Source of the DNA: CAWBVG01 sp963792175 | Lineage (GTDB): Bacteria; Acidobacteriota; Vicinamibacteria; Vicinamibacterales; CAVVIG01 | Length of the DNA: 64,000 bases | Direction: 5' to 3' | Assembly: GCA_963792175.1 (NCBI GenBank) | Contig: CAWBVG010000047.1 | Coordinates: 62,001-126,000 of the forward strand | Part shown: piece after piece, positions 43,694 to 51,855 of the stretch | Numbering within the stretch: the stretch's first letter is position 1 | Layout of the letters: the number at the start of each line of letters is the position of its first letter | Program-made: the position numbers and the translations under genes | Notes under the pieces: generated by a model | Databases searched by the model: none | Seen by the model: only the letters and a program-made list of their open reading frames with translations | What the model was told of the DNA's origin: nothing

Positions 43694-45020
43694 GCATCAG
43701 CGCCCCGGCGGCCGCGGACGAGGCGTCCCAGGCGCGCGCCATATCGCCGGCGAGCGCAGCCTCGCGTCGAATCTGTGCGGCGTTGCCGGCCAGCTGCACG
43801 GCGCTCAACAGCAAGGCATGGGCGGCGGTCACTTCTTCCGGAGGCACGACCGCGGCTATCAGCGTGGCGATACGCGCCGCCGATCGCTGAAGCATGGCGA
43901 GGGAACCCGGCGGCGATCCGGCGAGCTCTTTGATGTCTTCGAGCGGCGCTTTCAGTCCGGCGAAGAGATCCATCGGCGCCCGAATCGCGAGCCGGTATGT
44001 TCGAAGCTCCGGTGCGCGGAGGGCCCAGCGCTCGCGCGCCAGTTGCAGCTGGCGGGCGGCATCGAGCTTGGCGCTGATCTCGGCCACCAGCGCCTCGACC
44101 GCTTCCGGACGTTTGCTGCCGAGCGCGGCGTCGCGGACGCGGATGCGTGTGAGCAGCCAGGCCAGGCTTTTGACGTCAGCCGACCGCGCGCTCTGATTGG
44201 CCAGCCGGACATAGCGTTTCGTGAGCAGCTCATACGCGCGGTCGACGCGCCGCTCGGTCAGGATCGCCAGCTCCGTCTCCGCGCGCGTCTTGGCGACCCA
44301 GTCGGCCGGCAGCGCGGGTTTCTCGCGATCGATCGTCGCCAGCGCCGCGCCGAGCAGCGCGCTGCGATCGGCGGCGGCATCGACGGTGTGCGCGGCGGCC
44401 AGCGTTTGCTCGATCGATTCCTTGACGCTCGGCGCCGGCAGGAGCGGCTCGGTGATCGTCGGCGGATCGACGAACGCGGAAAGCGTCAGCTCGTAGCGGC
44501 CGGGTGTCGCCGCCGCGCGAAGGTCGGCGATGGCCTCGTCGAGCATGGTGAGCATCTGCCGGACTTCGTTCGCCCGGTAGTTGTAATGCGTCAGCGGCCA
44601 CTCGGCGAGCGTCTTGCGCGCGCGCTCAACCAGTTCCAGCCGCTTGACCGGATCGGCGGACTGCGTGACTTCGTTCAACGTGGCGGCCACGTCGCTCGAC
44701 AGCGCCGCGTAGTCGTTTTCGGCCTGGGTCTGGAGATAGCGCGTGGCGCGCGCCGATGCGGCGTAGCGCGTGGTGCGATCCCAGTTCACGCGCGACGCCG
44801 GGATGTCGATCAACTGCAGCGGCGGCGATGGCCCCGCGCCTGTCGGCATCGAGAACACGACACGGTCGCCGACTCTGGCCGGCTCGCCGTAGCTGACGAG
44901 CGACGTCCCGTCGTTCAGGAACACGCGCAGGAGGGTCGCGTCCTCAGCCGCGGCCGACCGGCGGGCAGGCATGACCAGCACGACCGCCACCAGCGCGGCC
45001 GCCACGGATCGACTGTGCAT
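43629..45020 (-). CDS. Secreted helical protein of unknown function
   Basis: This 463-residue protein has signal peptide MHSRSVAAALVAVVLVMPARRSAAA, then a short beta region (LLRVFLNDGTSLVSYGEPARVGDRVVFSM, PPLQLIDIPASRVNWDRTTRYA). Long alanine-rich helices follow to the end. I recognise no domain. The N-terminal part resembles a small Sm/SH3-like barrel, and the rest a coiled or solenoid rod. A TACATT box sits nine bases before ATG 45020. The stop overlaps the presumed start of addB by 65 bases. Confidence 0.7.
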   Translation of the reverse strand: MHSRSVAAALVAVVLVMPARRSAAAEDATLLRVFLNDGTSLVSYGEPARVGDRVVFSMPTGAGPSPPLQLIDIPASRVNWDRTTRYAASARATRYLQTQAENDYAALSSDVAATLNEVTQSADPVKRLELVERARKTLAEWPLTHYNYRANEVRQMLTMLDEAIADLRAAATPGRYELTLSAFVDPPTITEPLLPAPSVKESIEQTLAAAHTVDAAADRSALLGAALATIDREKPALPADWVAKTRAETELAILTERRVDRAYELLTKRYVRLANQSARSADVKSLAWLLTRIRVRDAALGSKRPEAVEALVAEISAKLDAARQLQLARERWALRAPELRTYRLAIRAPMDLFAGLKAPLEDIKELAGSPPGSLAMLQRSAARIATLIAAVVPPEEVTAAHALLLSAVQLAGNAAQIRREAALAGDMARAWDASSAAAGALMLGAKARTDILAALRLPQLGSP

Positions 45021-45048
45021 GAAGTTTCAAATGTACACCCAAACCGGT

Positions 45049-45112
45049 TGTGGAAAAACTGTGGATGGCTCGTGCATTTCCTGTGGATGGATCGCCAGCG
45101 AAAATTTATTTG
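45049..45112. promoter_or_regulatory. Three phased DnaA-box-like sites with AT-rich tract
   Basis: TGTGGAAAA (45049), TGTGGATGG (45060) and TGTGGATGG (45082) are same-orientation near matches to the DnaA box complement TGTGGATAA. They are spaced 11 and 22 bases apart (one and two helical turns) and followed by AAAATTTATTT at 45101-45111. They lie between divergent genes; no dnaA or dnaN is nearby. Confidence 0.35.
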
Positions 45113-45176
45113 GAGGGCAGGCATTCGGGAACCGGCTCAAACCGCGCTGTGCATCTCCTTTCGTCCGCCGCTTCGC

Positions 45177-45204
45177 TTGATCGGCGCGTGCAACCGCATA
45201 CAAT
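45177..45204 (+). promoter_or_regulatory. Sigma70-type promoter TTGATC-16-TACAAT
   Basis: TTGATC (45177-45182) and TACAAT (45199-45204) with a 16-base spacer precede the GTG at 45250, leaving an untranslated leader of about 38 bases. Confidence 0.6.
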
Positions 45205-45249
45205 TTGCGGCGCTCCCAAACGCAGTCAGATTCACATCCTCAACGAACA

Positions 45250-45480
45250 GTGACCGCTGCCGTCCATCGTTTCGAAGAATGCATCGCCGGACGCGTGTAC
45301 CTCATCGAAGTCGCGGCCGTCGCGCAAAACCGCTGGCGCGCGTACATCGTGCGGATACCGGGCGTCCCCACTGCGCTGATGCCGTTCTACGGCCCCACGC
45401 CGGCGGAGGCGGCCAGCCTGTTGTGCGAGTGGCTGACGCGCGCGCACGCACGGGCGTTGAACGCCGCCGGGACGGTGTAG
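45250..45480 (+). CDS. 76-residue hypothetical protein
   Basis: GTG 45250 opens TAAVHRFEECIAGRVYLIEV, AAVAQNRWRAYIVRIPGVPT, ALMPFYGPTPAEAASLLCEW and an Ala-rich helical tail. The pattern is a small beta-sheet with a C-terminal helix, possibly a HicB-like half barrel (inference). A good promoter precedes it. Its TAG stop is part of the -10 box of the next gene. Confidence 0.65.
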   Translation: MTAAVHRFEECIAGRVYLIEVAAVAQNRWRAYIVRIPGVPTALMPFYGPTPAEAASLLCEWLTRAHARALNAAGTV

Positions 45481-45483
45481 GAT
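45478..45483 (+). promoter_or_regulatory. -10 box TAGGAT overlapping a stop codon
   Basis: TAGGAT begins with the TAG stop of the 76-residue gene and ends seven bases before ATG 45491, so the next mRNA would be leaderless. Confidence 0.45.
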
Positions 45484-45490
45484 CGGGGCC

Positions 45491-46525
45491 ATGCGCGCCC
45501 CGGCCGTCAAGGCGTCGTCTTCTCTCTCGCTCGTCCTCCTGACCGTCGTCCTCGCGGTCGTTCCGCTCCGCGGCCTCACCCAGCAGCGCGAGCCGGACTT
45601 CGATCGCATGCTGCAGCAGCAGGCGGAGACCGACAAGGCCTGGCGCGCCGCGAGCGACGGCTTCATGCAGTTCGACAAGATCACCTATCGCAGCAAAGTG
45701 GGTGACCTCGACATCCCGGCCTTCGTCTTCCAGCCGCTGAAGCTGCGCGGCGCCAGGGAACATCCTGCGCTCGTCTGGGTCCACGAGAACATCCGCGGAC
45801 ATCTCTACGAGCACTACATTCCGTACATTCGCGAAGCCACGGCGAAGGGATACATCGTCATCGCCCCGGAGTACCGCGGCAGCGTCGGATACGGCAAGGC
45901 GTTTTACGACGCCATCGACTACGGCGGCAACGAAGTGGACGATGTCGTGACGGCCGTCGAGGTGTTGAAGGCGAAGTACCCCCAGGTGGATCCGTCGCGC
46001 ATCGGGATCATCGGCTGGAGCCACGGCGGCATGATCACGCTGCTCTCGATCTTCCGGAACCCGGCGCTGTTCAGGTCCGCGGTCGCGATGGTTCCGGTGA
46101 CCAACCTCTTCCAGCGGCTCGCGTGGAAGGGCGTCGATCGCCAGCATCAGCTGATTGATCCGCAGAATCGCTTCGGCGGCCTTCCGGCGGATCGGCACGA
46201 CGTCTACAAGGACCGCTCGCCGCTCTACGGCGTGGACAAGCTGCAGATTCCGCTGTACGTCGGCGTCACGAAGAACGATGATGACGTGAACATCGAGGAA
46301 GACATGCAGCTGGTCGACGCGCTGCGATCGCGCAAGCCGTCACTCGCCGAAACCACGGTGTACGACAATCCGCCCGGCGGCCATACGTTCGACCGCCGCG
46401 TGGATCCGAAAACGTGGCAACCGGAAAACACCCGCGAACAGCGGGACTCCTGGAACCGCGTCTGGACGTTTCTCGACTGGCATTTGGATCCGTTCCACGC
46501 CGAGATGCACCCGTCAACCAAGTAA
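45491..46525 (+). CDS. Secreted prolyl-oligopeptidase-like (S9) alpha/beta hydrolase
   Basis: This 344-residue protein has signal peptide SSSLSLVLLTVVLAVVPLRGLTQ and no N-terminal propeller. The hydrolase domain shows HPALVWVHENIRGHLYEHYIPY, VIAPEYRGSVGYGKAFYDAIDYGG (S9-type), nucleophile elbow GIIGWSHGGMITLLS, acid region GVTKNDDDVNIEEDMQL and the histidine in PPGGHTFDRR. It probably acts as an esterase or peptidase in the periplasm. Confidence 0.87.
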   Translation: MRAPAVKASSSLSLVLLTVVLAVVPLRGLTQQREPDFDRMLQQQAETDKAWRAASDGFMQFDKITYRSKVGDLDIPAFVFQPLKLRGAREHPALVWVHENIRGHLYEHYIPYIREATAKGYIVIAPEYRGSVGYGKAFYDAIDYGGNEVDDVVTAVEVLKAKYPQVDPSRIGIIGWSHGGMITLLSIFRNPALFRSAVAMVPVTNLFQRLAWKGVDRQHQLIDPQNRFGGLPADRHDVYKDRSPLYGVDKLQIPLYVGVTKNDDDVNIEEDMQLVDALRSRKPSLAETTVYDNPPGGHTFDRRVDPKTWQPENTREQRDSWNRVWTFLDWHLDPFHAEMHPSTK

Positions 46526-46734
46526 AAAGTAAGCGCTCAGCTTGCTCATGCCTCTAAAGTACATAGTCGTAATTTTGTCGGCGAAGTCTCCCTAAGCGAG
46601 GACTAAAGTCGGGACGAACACAGTTTTTGTACTGCCGTAGCGCCAAATACTGGTCATTTTGCAGGGTGTTTATGCTGCCTCTATGGTACGACATTGGCTA
46701 TCAGAGTCTTCTGTTCCCAAGGCTGGTTTCATAA
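46526..46734 (+). promoter_or_regulatory. AT-rich control region of the PEGA-TonB-ExeA operon
   Basis: This is the most AT-rich spacer in the window. TTGCAG (46659-46664), a 17-base spacer and TATGGT (46682-46687) form a good promoter about 47 bases before ATG 46735. Two CTAAAGT heptamers (46554-46560 and 46603-46609) lie 49 bases apart upstream and could be regulator sites. Confidence 0.5.
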
Positions 46735-48015
46735 ATGCGACTGGGCACTTCGAGTGCCCTCGGTAAACCTATGCAGTCATCTCCTCGTGCGGCGCGCGAA
46801 ACACGGATTGAAGGCCAGGAAACAGCCGAGCTGAACGACCAGGCTCCCGTCCCCGAAGAGCGGTGGTACAGCGGGTTGGTTCGTTTGTTCGGCGGCAAGT
46901 CCGCTTCGCAGAAAACCGCCGACACCAACGCCGCCAACCCCAACGCCTTGCTCGCGTTTCCGTCCGAGGCCATCTCGCGCCCCGAGCCCGCCGCCATCGC
47001 AGACGCGGCGAAACGCGCGGCACAGAAAACGGCCACGCCGGCGACAGCGGCCACCGTCTCTCCCAAAGTGGTGCGCGCGGCGCTGATCATCAGCGCCGTT
47101 GCCGTTGTCGCGGCGATCGGCGCGGTCGCCGTCCAGCGCTATCCGCTGACGCCGAGGGAGCCGCGGCCCGGCAATCTGACGATCAATACCCGGCCCATCG
47201 ACGCCGAAGTGCTCATCGACGGGACCCGCCGCGGCACCACGCCGCTCACGCTGTCGCTCACCCCCGGCACGCACACGATCACGGTGCGCAGCGCCGGCGA
47301 CGAGCGGATCGTCCCGCTGACGCTCGCGTCAGGCGCCGAGGTCAGCCACTATTTCGAGATGAAGCCGGCCGAGCCCGCCGTCGTCGTCGGCCGCGTGTCG
47401 GTTGTGACCGATCCCCCGGGTGCCCGCGTCTCGGTTGACGGCAAGGCGCGCGGGACATCACCGATCACGGTCACCGACTTGACTCCGGCGGACCACAAGG
47501 TCACCGTCACCAGCGATACCGGCTCGGCGGAACGCACCATCACCGTCACCGCCGGCGGCACCGCCTCCGTGATGTTTTCGCTGCCCAAGGTGAGCGGTCC
47601 AGTCGGCGGGTGGCTCGCCATCGCGGCGCCGTTCGACGTCGAAGTCGTCGAGCACGACGATGTCATCGGCAGCGGCGGCACGAGCAAGATCATGCTGGCC
47701 GCGGGCCGTCACGACATCACGCTGTTGAACCGCAGCCTCGGGTATCAGGAGGCGCGCAAGGTCGACGTCACCGCGGGCAAGACGATGTCGATCAAAGTCG
47801 ATCCGCCGAAGGTCAACATCAGCGTCAACGCGCGGCCGTGGGCCGACGTGTCGCTCGATGGCGCAAGCCTCGGACAGACGCCGATCTCGAACCTCCAGGT
47901 CGCGGTCGGCACGCATGAAATGGTCTTCCGGCACCCGCAGCTCGGCGAACGGCGGCAGAGCGTCATCGTAACCGCGAAGGGCCCGAACCGGATCGCCGCC
48001 GACCTCACCAAGTAA
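46735..48015 (+). CDS. PEGA-domain membrane protein
   Basis: This 426-residue protein has an N-terminal cytoplasmic region (~110 residues, with ERWYSGLVRLFGGKSA), one transmembrane helix (AALIISAVAVVAAIGAVAV) and then three PEGA domains: LTINTRPIDAEVLIDGTRRG.TPLTL, VSVVTDPPGARVSVDGKARGTSPITV and ISVNARPWADVSLDGASLGQTPI. PEGA domains are usually extracytoplasmic binding or scaffold modules. No ribosome-binding site marks ATG 46735; ATG 46771 is the alternative. It is the first gene of a three-gene unit. Confidence 0.85.
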   Translation: MRLGTSSALGKPMQSSPRAARETRIEGQETAELNDQAPVPEERWYSGLVRLFGGKSASQKTADTNAANPNALLAFPSEAISRPEPAAIADAAKRAAQKTATPATAATVSPKVVRAALIISAVAVVAAIGAVAVQRYPLTPREPRPGNLTINTRPIDAEVLIDGTRRGTTPLTLSLTPGTHTITVRSAGDERIVPLTLASGAEVSHYFEMKPAEPAVVVGRVSVVTDPPGARVSVDGKARGTSPITVTDLTPADHKVTVTSDTGSAERTITVTAGGTASVMFSLPKVSGPVGGWLAIAAPFDVEVVEHDDVIGSGGTSKIMLAAGRHDITLLNRSLGYQEARKVDVTAGKTMSIKVDPPKVNISVNARPWADVSLDGASLGQTPISNLQVAVGTHEMVFRHPQLGERRQSVIVTAKGPNRIAADLTK

Positions 48016-48037
48016 CATGCTGAATCAAGGAAGCCTC

Positions 48038-49048
48038 ATGAAAGCGACGCTCATCGCCGGACTCGTGGTGGTTGCCGCCCAGGTCGGCCTCGGCGCCCAG
48101 GACTCGCTGACCGCAGCGAAGGATTTGTACGCGTCGGCCGCTTACGAAGACGCGTTGTCGACGTTGACGCGGCTCACGGAAGGCGGTGGGGCGGCGCCCG
48201 ACGTCGCCCGTCAGGTCGATGAATACCGCGCGTTCTGTCTGTACGCGCTCGGTCGCACGGGCGAAGCCGAATCGGTCGCGGAGGCGATGATCCGTCGCGA
48301 CCCGATGATGAAGCTCGACTCCCCCGATGTGTCGCCTCGCCTCGAGGTCATGTTTTCGACCGTCCGCAAGCGCCTCCTGCCCTCGCTCATCCGCGAGCGA
48401 TTCAAGACGGCGCGGACGGCGCTGGAGCAGAAGAACCTGTCGGAGGCCGAACCGCAGCTGGCGGAAGCCAAGCTGATGATTGCGGACGCGGAGAAGCTGG
48501 CGATCAAGGACGAGGGACTCGCGGACCTCAGCGTGCTCGTGGACGGATTCCTCCAGCTCGTGCGATCGACGGCCGATCAACGCCAGGCAACGGCCCAGCC
48601 GGCCGCTGCGAACATGCCTCAGGAGAGCCCTGCGGTCACGGCGCCCGCGTCCCGGCGCACTGAAGCCGCTCCGGCGGCACCGGCCCGACGCACCGAAGCC
48701 GCTCCGGCGCCCGCGCCTCGTCGCACCGAACCCGCTTCGGCACCGGCCAACGCGTCGCGCGTGTACACTGTCGATGATGTCGGGGTCGTACCGCCGACCG
48801 TCATCAACCAGCGCATGCCGGCGATGACGCCCGACCTGGTGCGCATCACCAAGGCGATGAATACGAGCGCGGTTGTCGAAGTCGTGATCGACGAGAAGGG
48901 CGACGTCGTGGACGCGACCATCATCAAGTCGGTCAACACCTCCTTCGACAGCATCGTCGTTGCGGCGGCCCGGCGCTGGAAGTACCGGCCGGCGTTGAAG
49001 GACGGCGTCGCGGTGCGATACGTCAAGACGCTCATCCTGGTCCCGTAG
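48038..49048 (+). CDS. TonB C-terminal-domain protein with helical N-terminus
   Basis: This is a 336-residue protein. Signal peptide MKATLIAGLVVVAAQVGLGAQ is followed by a TPR-like helical domain (AKDLYASAAYEDALSTLTRL), a Pro/Ala linker with three RRTEAAPA repeats, and a TonB-C domain (PAMTPDLVRITKAMNTSAVVEVVIDEKGDVVDATIIKSVNTSFDSIVVAAARRWKY in sequence). It lacks a classical TonB membrane anchor, so it is probably periplasmic. ATG 48038 is preferred to 48017 because AAGGAAG lies just upstream. Confidence 0.85.
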   Translation: MKATLIAGLVVVAAQVGLGAQDSLTAAKDLYASAAYEDALSTLTRLTEGGGAAPDVARQVDEYRAFCLYALGRTGEAESVAEAMIRRDPMMKLDSPDVSPRLEVMFSTVRKRLLPSLIRERFKTARTALEQKNLSEAEPQLAEAKLMIADAEKLAIKDEGLADLSVLVDGFLQLVRSTADQRQATAQPAAANMPQESPAVTAPASRRTEAAPAAPARRTEAAPAPAPRRTEPASAPANASRVYTVDDVGVVPPTVINQRMPAMTPDLVRITKAMNTSAVVEVVIDEKGDVVDATIIKSVNTSFDSIVVAAARRWKYRPALKDGVAVRYVKTLILVP

Positions 49049-49061
49049 GTCGAGGACAGCT

Positions 49062-50052
49062 ATGTATCAGGCTTACTACGGTCTTTCCGAGTCTCCGTTC
49101 GAGCTGACCGCCAATCCGCGGTACCTGTTTTTCACGGCGCAGCATCGCGAAGCGCTCAGCAATCTCGAGTACGGGCTGTCCTGCGCCAAGCCGATTACCG
49201 TGCTGATCGGCGAAGCGGGCACCGGCAAGTCGACGCTGCTGCGGGCCGCGCTCGAATCGGACCGGTGCCGTCACGTCTCGTGCGTGTACATCGACAACCC
49301 GACGCTCACGCGCGAGGAGTTCGTCGAGACGCTGGCCGCGCGATTCGACCTCGGGTCCGCCGCGGAACACTCGAAGGCGACGCTGCTCGGCGGACTGCAG
49401 GCGGTGGTCAGCGACCGGCAGGCCCGCGGCGAGATCACCGCGCTCGTCGTCGACGAGGCGCAGGCGCTGCCCGATGCCCTGCTCGAAGAAATCCGGCTGC
49501 TCGCGAACATGGAATCGGACAAGACCAAGCTGCTGCCGGTGGTCCTCGCCGGACAGCCCGAGCTTGCGAACGCGGTTGAACGAGCCGGGGCTGCGGCAGT
49601 TGAAGCAGCGCGTCGCGCTGCGGTGCGAGCTCAAGCCGCTCAGTCTGGCCGATACCGCGGCGTACATCGCGTCCCGGATCAGGACGGCGGGCGGCGATCC
49701 CGGGAAGATCTTCACGCGGGAGGCCGTCACGCTCATTCACGAGTTCTCGCACGGCGTGCCGCGCACGATCAGCGTGATGTGCGACAACGCGCTGATGTCG
49801 GGCTTCGCGCTCGACGAGCCGCGAATTGATGGCCGGATCGTGCGCGAAGTCTGTCGCGATTTCGACCTGCGGCCGTCGGCGGCCAAGGCGCCGCGCCCGG
49901 CGGTCACCGGGCCTGCGCCGCTGACGCTCGTCGAGCCCCTGTCGCCCCCTGCCGAGAGCGTGGAGAAGATCGCACCGGCGGAAGAGGTCAAGAGCCAGCC
50001 GAAGCAAGCCGGAGCGCCCGCGCGCCGGTTCTCGCTGCTCGGACTGCGTTAA
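49062..50052 (+). CDS. ExeA-type AAA ATPase, frameshifted
   Basis: This ~330-residue ATPase resembles ExeA/GspA of secretion systems. MYQAYYGLSESPFELTANPRYLFFTAQHREAL is the typical N-terminus; Walker A is GEAGTGKSTLLR, Walker B ITALVVDEAQALP. The C-terminal part has LKQRVALRCELKPLSLADTAAYIASRIRTAGG and EFSHGVPRTISVMCDNALM. A frameshift near 49570 (PELANAVER against PELANRLNEPGLRQL) separates the two halves. It closes the PEGA-TonB operon and may power assembly of an envelope complex. Confidence 0.85.
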
Positions 50053-50061
50053 GGCGGGACG

Positions 50062-50159
50062 CTACTTCGCGGCGAATTCCGGCGGGATCGCCGTGATCGG
50101 ACGGATCGCGATGTCCCGGTAGAACACCTCGGCTCTCCTGCTCGCCTGGGCCGGCCATC
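50062..50159 (-). pseudogene. Fossil C-terminus, possibly DUF1080 (3-keto-disaccharide hydrolase) type
   Basis: Thirty-two codons ending in TAG 50062 read WPAQASRRAEVFYRDIAIRP then ITAIPPEFAAK. The AEVFYRDIAIRPI ending resembles the last strand of DUF1080/concanavalin-like sugar hydrolases. The 5' part is absent, cut where the VOC gene begins. No start codon or complete domain remains. Confidence 0.4.
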
Positions 50160-50543
50160 ATGACAACTGTCGAGAGCCTCCATCACGTCGGCATCGCGGT
50201 CACCGATCTCGTCCGCTCGCGACACTTCTACACGGCCGTGCTGTGTCTGGAAGAGATTCCGCGTCCCGATTTCGATTTCGACGGGGCGTGGTTTCGTGTC
50301 GGCGACCAGCAGATCCATCTCATCGTCCAGCGCCGGACGGAGATGCCGTGGGAAGACGGCATCCGCACGCGCGGCGATCACATCGCGCTGCGGGTCCGCA
50401 GCTACCGCAGTACGCTGGAGCACCTGCGATCGCTCGGCGTGCCGTTCGAGGCGCGGCCGCACAACAAGACCCCGTGGCCGCAGATCTACCTCGCCGATCC
50501 CGACGGGCACACCATCGAGTTGAACGCCGAACGTCTGGACTAG
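50160..50543 (+). CDS. VOC-family (glyoxalase/dioxygenase-like) protein
   Basis: This 127-residue protein has two beta-alpha-beta-beta-beta modules. LHHVGIAVTDLVRSRHFYTAVL gives a metal-ligand His and GDHIALRV the second; IYLADPDGHTIELN gives the Glu. Members are lyases, dioxygenases or resistance proteins; the reaction is unknown. It is a single-gene unit before the regulator. Confidence 0.87.
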   Translation: MTTVESLHHVGIAVTDLVRSRHFYTAVLCLEEIPRPDFDFDGAWFRVGDQQIHLIVQRRTEMPWEDGIRTRGDHIALRVRSYRSTLEHLRSLGVPFEARPHNKTPWPQIYLADPDGHTIELNAERLD

Positions 50544-50671
50544 CCGCTACGAAACCCGCTGGTCGATCGTCCGTGCGTCGCGGCGATCACGCGGGCCGAC
50601 TGCCGTGGTTGGCCGCTAAGCCGGATAGTCGGACTCGAGCTGTCCACCTGCGGATTGACCGCGCGCAGCCA

Positions 50672-51301
50672 ATGGAACCGGCGCATACCGAGGCGTCGCC
50701 GCGCGGGTCAAGGAGCTCCGCGCGGCGCGCGGTCTGTCGTTGGATGCACTGGCCGGCAAGAGCGGCGTCAGCCGCTCGATGATCTCGCTGATCGAGCGCG
50801 GCGAAAGCAGTCCGACGGCGGTCGTGCTCGAGAAGCTGTCCGCGGCGCTGGGCGTGACGCTGGCGTCGCTGTTCGATGCGTCCGCATCCGCGCCTTCGGC
50901 CTTCGGCGAGGCAAGTCCGTCGGCCGAGCGCGCCAGAGCGCGATGACGGTCCGGTGGCGCGGCGCCGCGATCAGCTCCAGTGGCAGGACCCGGCATCCGG
51001 TTACCGACGGCGCAACGTGTCGCCGCCGGACATCCCGCAACCGATGCAGATCGTCGAGGTCGAGTTCCCCGCCGGCGGACGCATCGCGTTCGAGACCGGC
51101 GCGCGCGACGTGCGCGTCCACCAGCAGGTCTGGGTGCTCGAAGGCGCGATCGACATCACGCTCGGGAGCGAGCGCCATCGGCTGCGCCAGGGCGATTGTC
51201 TGGCGATGGAGCTCGACCGTCCGACGATGTTCCACAACCCCACGCGAAAACCGGCACGCTACGCCGTGGTGATGGCGTCCGGTGTCTCCTCGAGGCGTTG
51301 A
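50672..51301 (+). CDS. XRE-family regulator with C-terminal cupin, frameshifted
   Basis: This is a ~209-residue transcriptional regulator. The helix-turn-helix reads VAARVKELRAARGLSLDALAGKSGVSRSMISLIERGESSPTAVVLEKLSAALGV (in sequence), followed by a cupin sensor (MQIVEVEFPAGGRIAFETG; VWVLEGAIDITLG; HRLRQGDCLAM; MFHNPTRKPARY). ATG 50672 starts MEPAHTE; one base is missing within the first ten codons and another shift occurs near 50930. Its TGA is one base from the GNAT gene start, so the pair is co-expressed and probably functionally linked. Confidence 0.82.
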
Positions 51302-51302
51302 C

Positions 51303-51833
51303 ATGACATCCACATGGTCGATACGGCGCCTGCACACCCTCGACGCCGCGCAGATCGACGGATTGGCGGACGTCCTGATCGACTGCGTCGAAGGCGGCGC
51401 CTCGGTGAGCTTCATGCATCCGCTGACGCGCGAACGCGCCGTCGCGTTCTGGCGCCGCGTCGCCGACGGGGTGGCGGCCGGCCAGCGCGCGGTCCTTGCC
51501 GCCGAGGATGATCAAGGGCTGTGCGGCACCGTCCAGCTGATCTTCGACCTGCCCGAAAACCAGCCCCACCGTGCCGATCTCGCGAAGATGCTCGTCCGTC
51601 GGCGCGTCCGGCGGCAGGGGCTGGGCGCCGCGCTGATGCAGGCCGCGGAAGCGACGGCGCGCGAATGCGGCAAGACGCTGCTGGTCCTCGACGCCGTGAC
51701 CGACGGCGACGCCGCGCGCCTGTATGCCAGGCTCGGCTGGACGCGGGTCGGCGACATTCCCCGCTATGCCTTGATGCCGCGCGGCGGCTTCTGCAGCACC
51801 ACGGTCTTCTATCGAGATCTCGGGGATTCGTAG
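51303..51833 (+). CDS. GNAT-family N-acetyltransferase
   Basis: This is a 176-residue enzyme. Acetyl-CoA-binding motif A is ADLAKMLVRRRVRRQGLGAALMQAAEATARECGKTLLVLD, with the R/Q-x-x-G-x-G/A loop. AARLYARLGWTRVGDIPRYALMP is the C-terminal strand typical of GNATs. The substrate is unknown; coupling to an XRE-cupin regulator suggests a small-molecule or antibiotic substrate. ATG 51303 follows the regulator stop. Confidence 0.87.
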   Translation: MTSTWSIRRLHTLDAAQIDGLADVLIDCVEGGASVSFMHPLTRERAVAFWRRVADGVAAGQRAVLAAEDDQGLCGTVQLIFDLPENQPHRADLAKMLVRRRVRRQGLGAALMQAAEATARECGKTLLVLDAVTDGDAARLYARLGWTRVGDIPRYALMPRGGFCSTTVFYRDLGDS

Positions 51834-51855
51834 CTATCAGCTGCTATCAGCTGCG
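51834..51855. repeat. GCTATCAGCT tandem repeat
   Basis: GCTATCAGCT occurs twice in tandem between convergent genes and encodes the last residues and stop of the YciI gene (AADSS). Confidence 0.65.

Noticed and set aside
45049..45112. Chromosomal replication origin
   Set aside because: No dnaA, dnaN, gyrB or parAB genes are nearby and there are only three imperfect boxes.
46526..46734. Riboswitch upstream of the PEGA gene
   Set aside because: No known riboswitch core (c-di-GMP, lysine, cobalamin, TPP) could be matched; only a promoter and paired heptamers are supported.
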